In this document: piece by piece, positions 60,692 through 64,000 of the stretch
Layout of the letters: each line of letters starts with the position of its first letter
Numbering within the stretch: the stretch's first letter is position 1
Assembly: GCF_003319175.1 (NCBI RefSeq)
Contig: NZ_QOHK01000010.1
Coordinates: 35,414-99,413, forward strand
Source of the DNA: Blastococcus sp. TF02-8
GTDB lineage: Bacteria > Actinomycetota > Actinomycetes > Mycobacteriales > Geodermatophilaceae
Direction: 5' to 3'
DNA: 64,000 bases
Position numbers and translations under genes: made by a program
Notes under the pieces: generated by a model
The model's input: only the letters and a program-made list of their open reading frames with translations
Databases searched by the model: none
Told to the model about the DNA's origin: nothing

Positions 60692-62908
60692 ATGAGCACC
60701 GCTGCCCCGCCGTCCGAGGTCGCCGCCGAGGCGCTGGAGATCCTGCGCGAGCTCACCGGCCGTCCCGACGCGGTCTTCCGGGAGGGGCAGGACGCCGCCG
60801 TCGCCGCGCTGGTCGAGCGGTCGCAGCGCGCCCTGGTCGTGCAGCGCACCGGATGGGGCAAGTCGGCGGTCTACTTCGTCTCCACCGCCCTGTTGCGTCG
60901 CCGGGGCAAGGGTCCCACCTTGCTCGTGAGCCCGTTGCTGGCCCTGATGCGCGACCAGGTGGCTGCTGCCGCCCGCGCCGGCATCCGCGCCGTGGAGATC
61001 TCCAGCGCCAACGCCACGGAGTGGGACGACGTCGCCGCGCAGCTCGCCGCCGACGAGGTCGACGTGCTGCTCGTGTCCCCCGAGCGGCTCACCAACCCGC
61101 GCTTCCGCGAGGAGCAGCTCCCCGGGCTGGTGGAGCGGTGCGGTCTCCTCGTCGTCGACGAGGCGCACTGCGTCTCGGACTGGGGTCACGACTTCCGCCC
61201 CGACTACCGCCGCATCCGCGACCTGCTCGGCACCCTCCCGACCGGCACACCCGTGCTGGCGACGACGGCGACGGCCAACGAGCGGGTGGTGGAGGACGTC
61301 GCCGAGCAGCTCGGCGCCGGGGGCGTGCAGGTGACGACGGTGCGCGGGCCGCTCGCCCGCGACTCGCTGCGTCTGGGCGTGCTGCGCCTCCCGTCGGACC
61401 GGGCGCGACTGGCCTGGCTCGCCTCGCACCTGGACGACCTGCCAGGGAGCGGCATCGTCTACACCCTGACGGTTGCCGCCGCCGACGAGACGGCGAACCT
61501 CCTGCGCGATGCCGGCTACGACGTGCGCGCCTACACCGGCCGGCTCGACGACGCAGACCGCAAGGACGCCGAGGAGGCGCTCCGCGAGAACCGGGTCAAG
61601 GCGCTCGTGGCGACCTCCGCGCTCGGCATGGGCTTCGACAAGCCCGATCTCGGGTTCGTGGTGCATCTGGGCGCCCCCTCGTCGCCGGTCAGCTACTACC
61701 AGCAGGTCGGCCGCGCAGGCCGTGCCGTCGAGCACGCCGACGTCCTCCTCCTCCCCGGCCCCGAGGACATCGCGATCTGGCAGTGGTTCGCCACCTCGTC
61801 GATGCCGCGGGAGGACCACGCCGCGGCCGTGCTCTCGGCGATGGCTGATGGCAAGGACTGGTCCGTCGCCCGCCTGGAGACGGTCGCCGACGTCCGGCGG
61901 TCGCGACTGGAGCTGCTGCTCAAGGTCCTCGCCGTCGACGGTGCGGTGGAACGGGTGCAGGGCGGCTGGCGGTCCACCGGCCGGCCCTGGATCTACGACG
62001 CCGACCGCTACGCCCGGGTCACCCGCACCCGGGAGGCCGAGCAGCGGGCGATGCTCACCTACGCGAAGCCGGTCGACGAGGCCGAGTGCCGCATGGCCTT
62101 CCTCCAGTCCGCGCTCGACGACCCGACCGCCGCGCCCTGCGGCAGGTGCGACGTCTGCGCCGGCCCCTGGTACTCCACCGACGTCCCCGAAGCGGCCGCC
62201 GAGAAGGCCTCCGCTGCGCTCGACCGCCCGGGGGTCGAGCTCGCCCCGCGGGCGATGTGGCCCACCGGCGCCGATCGCCTGGGCGTCGATGTGAAGGGCA
62301 AGATCCCACCGTCCGAGCAGCTGGCCACCGGCCGTGCTGTCGCCCGGCTCACCGACCTCGGTTGGGGCCAGCGCCTGCGTGCCCTGCTCGGGGACGACGG
62401 CGTGGGCGGGGTGGTCGAGCTCGAGGCTCCGGGCCTCGAGGAGGACCCGGACGCCGCGTTCGACGTCCCGGTGCGGCGATCGGTCTCCGACGTGCCGCCC
62501 GACGAGGAGCTGCTCCGCGCCTGCGGACGGGTGCTGGCTGCCTGGGACTGGGCAGAGCGCCCGGCCGCCGTGGTCGCGATCCCGTCGCGGCGCCGCCCCC
62601 AGCTGGTGAGCGGCGTGGCCCAGGGGCTCGCCCGCATGGGCAGGCTCCCCTACCTCGGGGAGCTCTCCCTCGCCCACGGCGGCCCGACCGGCCAGCCCGG
62701 GGGGAACAGCGCCTTCCGTCTCGCGGCGGTGTGGGATCGCATCGTCGTCGGGCCGGAGCTGCGGGCCCGGTTGGCCGAGGTGGCCGGGCCGGTCCTGCTC
62801 GTGGACGACCTCGCCGACTCGCGCTGGACCATGACCGTCGCCGGACGCGAGCTGCGTCGGGCCGGCGCGTCCTCGGTCCTGCCGTTCGCGCTGGCGCTCA
62901 CCGCCTGA
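60692..62908 (+). CDS. RecQ-like DNA helicase fused to phosphoribosyltransferase-like domain
   Basis: A 738-residue protein. The SF2 helicase core has Walker A QRTGWGKSAVY (about 51-61, atypical G-W-G-K-S), DEAHCVSDWGHDFRPDY and QVGRAGRA in motif VI. The RecQ zinc cluster is CGRCDVC after ECRMAFLQ. No HRDC domain is present. The C-terminal part (about 600-738) contains WAERPAAVVAIPSRRRP and LLVDDLADSRWTMTVAG, the latter matching a type I phosphoribosyltransferase PRPP loop. RecQ-like 3'-5' unwinding in repair or recombination is expected; the purpose of the PRTase module is unknown. Divergent from the PHP gene. Confidence 0.88.
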   Translation: MSTAAPPSEVAAEALEILRELTGRPDAVFREGQDAAVAALVERSQRALVVQRTGWGKSAVYFVSTALLRRRGKGPTLLVSPLLALMRDQVAAAARAGIRAVEISSANATEWDDVAAQLAADEVDVLLVSPERLTNPRFREEQLPGLVERCGLLVVDEAHCVSDWGHDFRPDYRRIRDLLGTLPTGTPVLATTATANERVVEDVAEQLGAGGVQVTTVRGPLARDSLRLGVLRLPSDRARLAWLASHLDDLPGSGIVYTLTVAAADETANLLRDAGYDVRAYTGRLDDADRKDAEEALRENRVKALVATSALGMGFDKPDLGFVVHLGAPSSPVSYYQQVGRAGRAVEHADVLLLPGPEDIAIWQWFATSSMPREDHAAAVLSAMADGKDWSVARLETVADVRRSRLELLLKVLAVDGAVERVQGGWRSTGRPWIYDADRYARVTRTREAEQRAMLTYAKPVDEAECRMAFLQSALDDPTAAPCGRCDVCAGPWYSTDVPEAAAEKASAALDRPGVELAPRAMWPTGADRLGVDVKGKIPPSEQLATGRAVARLTDLGWGQRLRALLGDDGVGGVVELEAPGLEEDPDAAFDVPVRRSVSDVPPDEELLRACGRVLAAWDWAERPAAVVAIPSRRRPQLVSGVAQGLARMGRLPYLGELSLAHGGPTGQPGGNSAFRLAAVWDRIVVGPELRARLAEVAGPVLLVDDLADSRWTMTVAGRELRRAGASSVLPFALALTA

Positions 62909-62920
62909 CTTCTCCACAGG

Positions 62921-62942
62921 TTTTCGCACACATGTGCGAAAA
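62921..62942 (+). promoter_or_regulatory. LexA-like inverted repeat upstream of the AlkB-like gene
   Basis: TTTTCGCACA (62921-62930), CA, TGTGCGAAAA (62933-62942) is a perfect 10-bp inverted repeat. Its 16-bp centre, TCGCACACATGTGCGA, differs from the mycobacterial/actinobacterial LexA consensus TCGAACACATGTTCGA by one symmetrical pair of bases only. It lies just upstream of a TAGCGT at 62950-62955, a possible -10, with the AlkB-like ATG at 62962 seven bases later, so the transcript would be nearly leaderless and repressible by binding here. It is 12 bases past the helicase stop. Confidence 0.65.
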
Positions 62943-62961
62943 CTCCGGGTAGCGTGCGGGC

Positions 62962-63588
62962 ATGACGCTGGCACACCAGCCCTCGATGTGGGATCTCGCC
63001 GAGGAGGCGACCCTCGGCTCTCTCGACACGGTCGTCCGGCACCAGCTGGGCCGCGGTGCGTGGGTGGACCACCTCCCGGGGTGGGTGTCCGGCTCGGACG
63101 AGGTGCTCGAGGTGCTGCTCGGCGACATCGGCTGGCGCGAGGACCGCCGCCAGATGTACGAGCGCGAGGTCGCCGTCCCGCGCCTCCTGCGCTGGTACGG
63201 GGGCGGGGAGCAGCTCCCGCACGCGCTCCTCACCGCCGCCCGGGACGCACTGAACCGTCACTACGGCCCTGAGCTCGGCGAGCCCTTCGTGTCCGCGGGG
63301 ATGTGCCTGTACCGCGACGGGCGGGACAGTGTCGCGTGGCACGGCGACCGGATCGGCCGCGGCCGGTCCACCGACACGATGGTCGCCATCGTCTCCTTCG
63401 GATCGCCCCGCCCGTTGCTCCTGCGCCCGGTCGGGGGCGGGGAGTCGCTGCGCTTCCCCCTGGGCCACGGAGACCTCGTGGTGATGGGCGGGTCCTGCCA
63501 GCGGACGTGGGAGCACTGCATCCCGAAGACCACGAAGGCCGTCGGGCCGCGGGTCAGCGTCCAGTTCCGACCGCGGGGCGTCGCCTGA
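62962..63588 (+). CDS. AlkB-like 2-oxoglutarate/Fe(II) dioxygenase
   Basis: A 208-residue protein with the AlkB pattern. Iron ligands are HxD in VAWHGDRIGR (His127, Asp129) and WEHCIPKT (His185); the 2-oxoglutarate Arg pair is in GPRVSVQFRPRG. The family oxidatively removes 1-methyladenine and 3-methylcytosine from nucleic acids. The region upstream has a LexA-like repeat, so induction on DNA damage is plausible. ATG at 62962. It is the last protein gene before the rRNA operon. Confidence 0.9.
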   Translation: MTLAHQPSMWDLAEEATLGSLDTVVRHQLGRGAWVDHLPGWVSGSDEVLEVLLGDIGWREDRRQMYEREVAVPRLLRWYGGGEQLPHALLTAARDALNRHYGPELGEPFVSAGMCLYRDGRDSVAWHGDRIGRGRSTDTMVAIVSFGSPRPLLLRPVGGGESLRFPLGHGDLVVMGGSCQRTWEHCIPKTTKAVGPRVSVQFRPRGVA

Positions 63589-63956
63589 CGAAGGGCCCCC
63601 TCCCGCACTGGGCGCGGGCCCCTGGGCGGGCGTTCCGGGGCGCGGGGGACCCCCCCTGCAGAGGCCCTCAGAGGGCGTGTACTGTTCTCCCTGCGCCCCA
63701 CGGGAGCCCGAAAGGGCCACGGAGGAGCCCCCGGAACGGGGATGCTCCGGAAGCGGCGTAGAGTTGGACATCCCGCCAGGAGCGAAGCCCGGAAGGGTCG
63801 AGTTTCTGCGCGTCCGCTCCTTGAGAACTCAACAGCGTGCCGAAAGTCAGTGCCAAGTAATACCCCGTGCCACGGCTCGTGCAGTCGTGGCTGGGATTCC
63901 TTTGGTTGATTGATATCGAGAGTGTCAGCTCTCGGTTCTCAGCCGCGATCAAATCA
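63589..63956 (+). promoter_or_regulatory. rRNA operon promoter and leader region
   Basis: No coding gene is found in these 368 bases. Candidate -10 sequences are TACTGT (63680-63685; CTGCAG at 63656-63661 as a weak -35) and TAGAGT (63759-63764). The leader contains the conserved actinobacterial rRNA motif TTGAGAACTCAACAGCGTGC (63821-63840), the antitermination/processing segment seen before 16S in this phylum. Further on, AT-rich sequence (GGTTGATTGATATCGAG) and a GAGAGTGTCAGCTCTC hairpin precede the 16S start. Transcription start sites cannot be fixed from sequence. Confidence 0.8.
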
Positions 63957-64000
63957 TCTACGGAGAGTTTGATCCTGGCTCAGGACGAACGCTGGCGGCG
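63957..64000 (+). rRNA. rrs: 16S ribosomal RNA, 5' end (partial)
   Basis: The universal bacterial 16S start AGAGTTTGATCCTGGCTCAG is at 63964-63983, followed by GACGAACGCTGGCGGCG, the actinobacterial variant of the first helices. The mature 5' end is set at about 63957 by analogy. The gene continues beyond the window. Confidence 0.97.

Noticed and set aside
1..64000. tRNA genes, insertion sequences, phage genes, CRISPR arrays
   Set aside because: Looked for T-loop patterns, transposase motifs and repeat-spacer arrays in the gaps; none found.

Overview
The window is about 64 kb of very GC-rich DNA with short spacers and many GTG starts. Gene content points to a motile, multi-sensory actinobacterium: PASTA-type Ser/Thr kinases, RsbW-like anti-sigma kinases with SpoIIE-type phosphatases, a GAF-ANTAR regulator, a SulP transporter, LigC-type ligase, chemoreceptors and a typical actinobacterial rRNA leader. 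Geodermatophilaceae (Blastococcus, Geodermatophilus, Modestobacter) would fit, but that is an inference from style and not from a database match. No insertion sequence, prophage, CRISPR array or tRNA gene was seen; this is ordinary chromosome running into an rRNA operon whose 16S gene begins at the right edge.

Layout. 1-7158: tail of a Dyp-type peroxidase, two tandem Ser/Thr kinases, a small membrane protein, cinA and an AidB-like acyl-CoA dehydrogenase. 7276-15680: a co-directional block with PAS-GGDEF-EAL, a NYN-domain protein, a membrane GGDEF, a PilZ protein and two overlapping dynamin-like GTPases; it may link cyclic-di-GMP to membrane remodelling. 15690-23408: signalling genes of the sigma-factor partner-switching type (two RsbW-like kinases, GAF-ANTAR, an 850-residue GAF/PAS/SpoIIE phosphatase), with an amino-acid permease, an unrecognised repeat protein and an 800-bp stretch without a credible gene. 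23522-26415: a TPP-riboswitch-controlled ykoEDC-type ECF transporter. 26518-33840: mntH and assorted enzymes (SDR, GNAT, rhodanese, hydrolase, enone reductase, MsrA, RsmC/RlmG-like methyltransferase).

33871-35755: a membrane chemoreceptor between two copies of a promoter-like element; the second copy precedes two strong hairpins. 35756-51088: phosphoribosyltransferase, MEDS-HATPase sensor, further GGDEF and EAL proteins, LigC-type ligase, SulP transporter, old yellow enzyme, flavohemoglobin, beta-lactamase-fold hydrolase. 51221-57000: NCS2 permease, Tpt1/KptA-like phosphotransferase, membrane SpoIIE phosphatase, and a soluble chemoreceptor-like protein with its Cache-like sensor at the C-terminus. 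57118-59254: a small secreted protein followed by a SipW-like signal peptidase fused to a DUF5305-like domain, a probable substrate/peptidase pair separated by a hairpin. 59257-63588: GNAT, PHP phosphatase, a RecQ-like helicase fused to a phosphoribosyltransferase-like domain, and an AlkB-like dioxygenase behind a LexA-like inverted repeat. 63589-64000: rRNA leader and the start of 16S rRNA.

The strongest themes are cyclic-di-GMP signalling (four GGDEF proteins, two EAL domains, one PilZ) and phosphatase/anti-sigma partner switching (two SpoIIE phosphatases and three HATPase proteins). The most unusual items are the secreted-protein/SipW/DUF5305 pair, the inverted chemoreceptor, the PilZ-dynamin neighbourhood, the RecQ-phosphoribosyltransferase fusion, a GTGCAC-centred repeat family at gene ends, and the candidate small RNA locus behind the membrane chemoreceptor.
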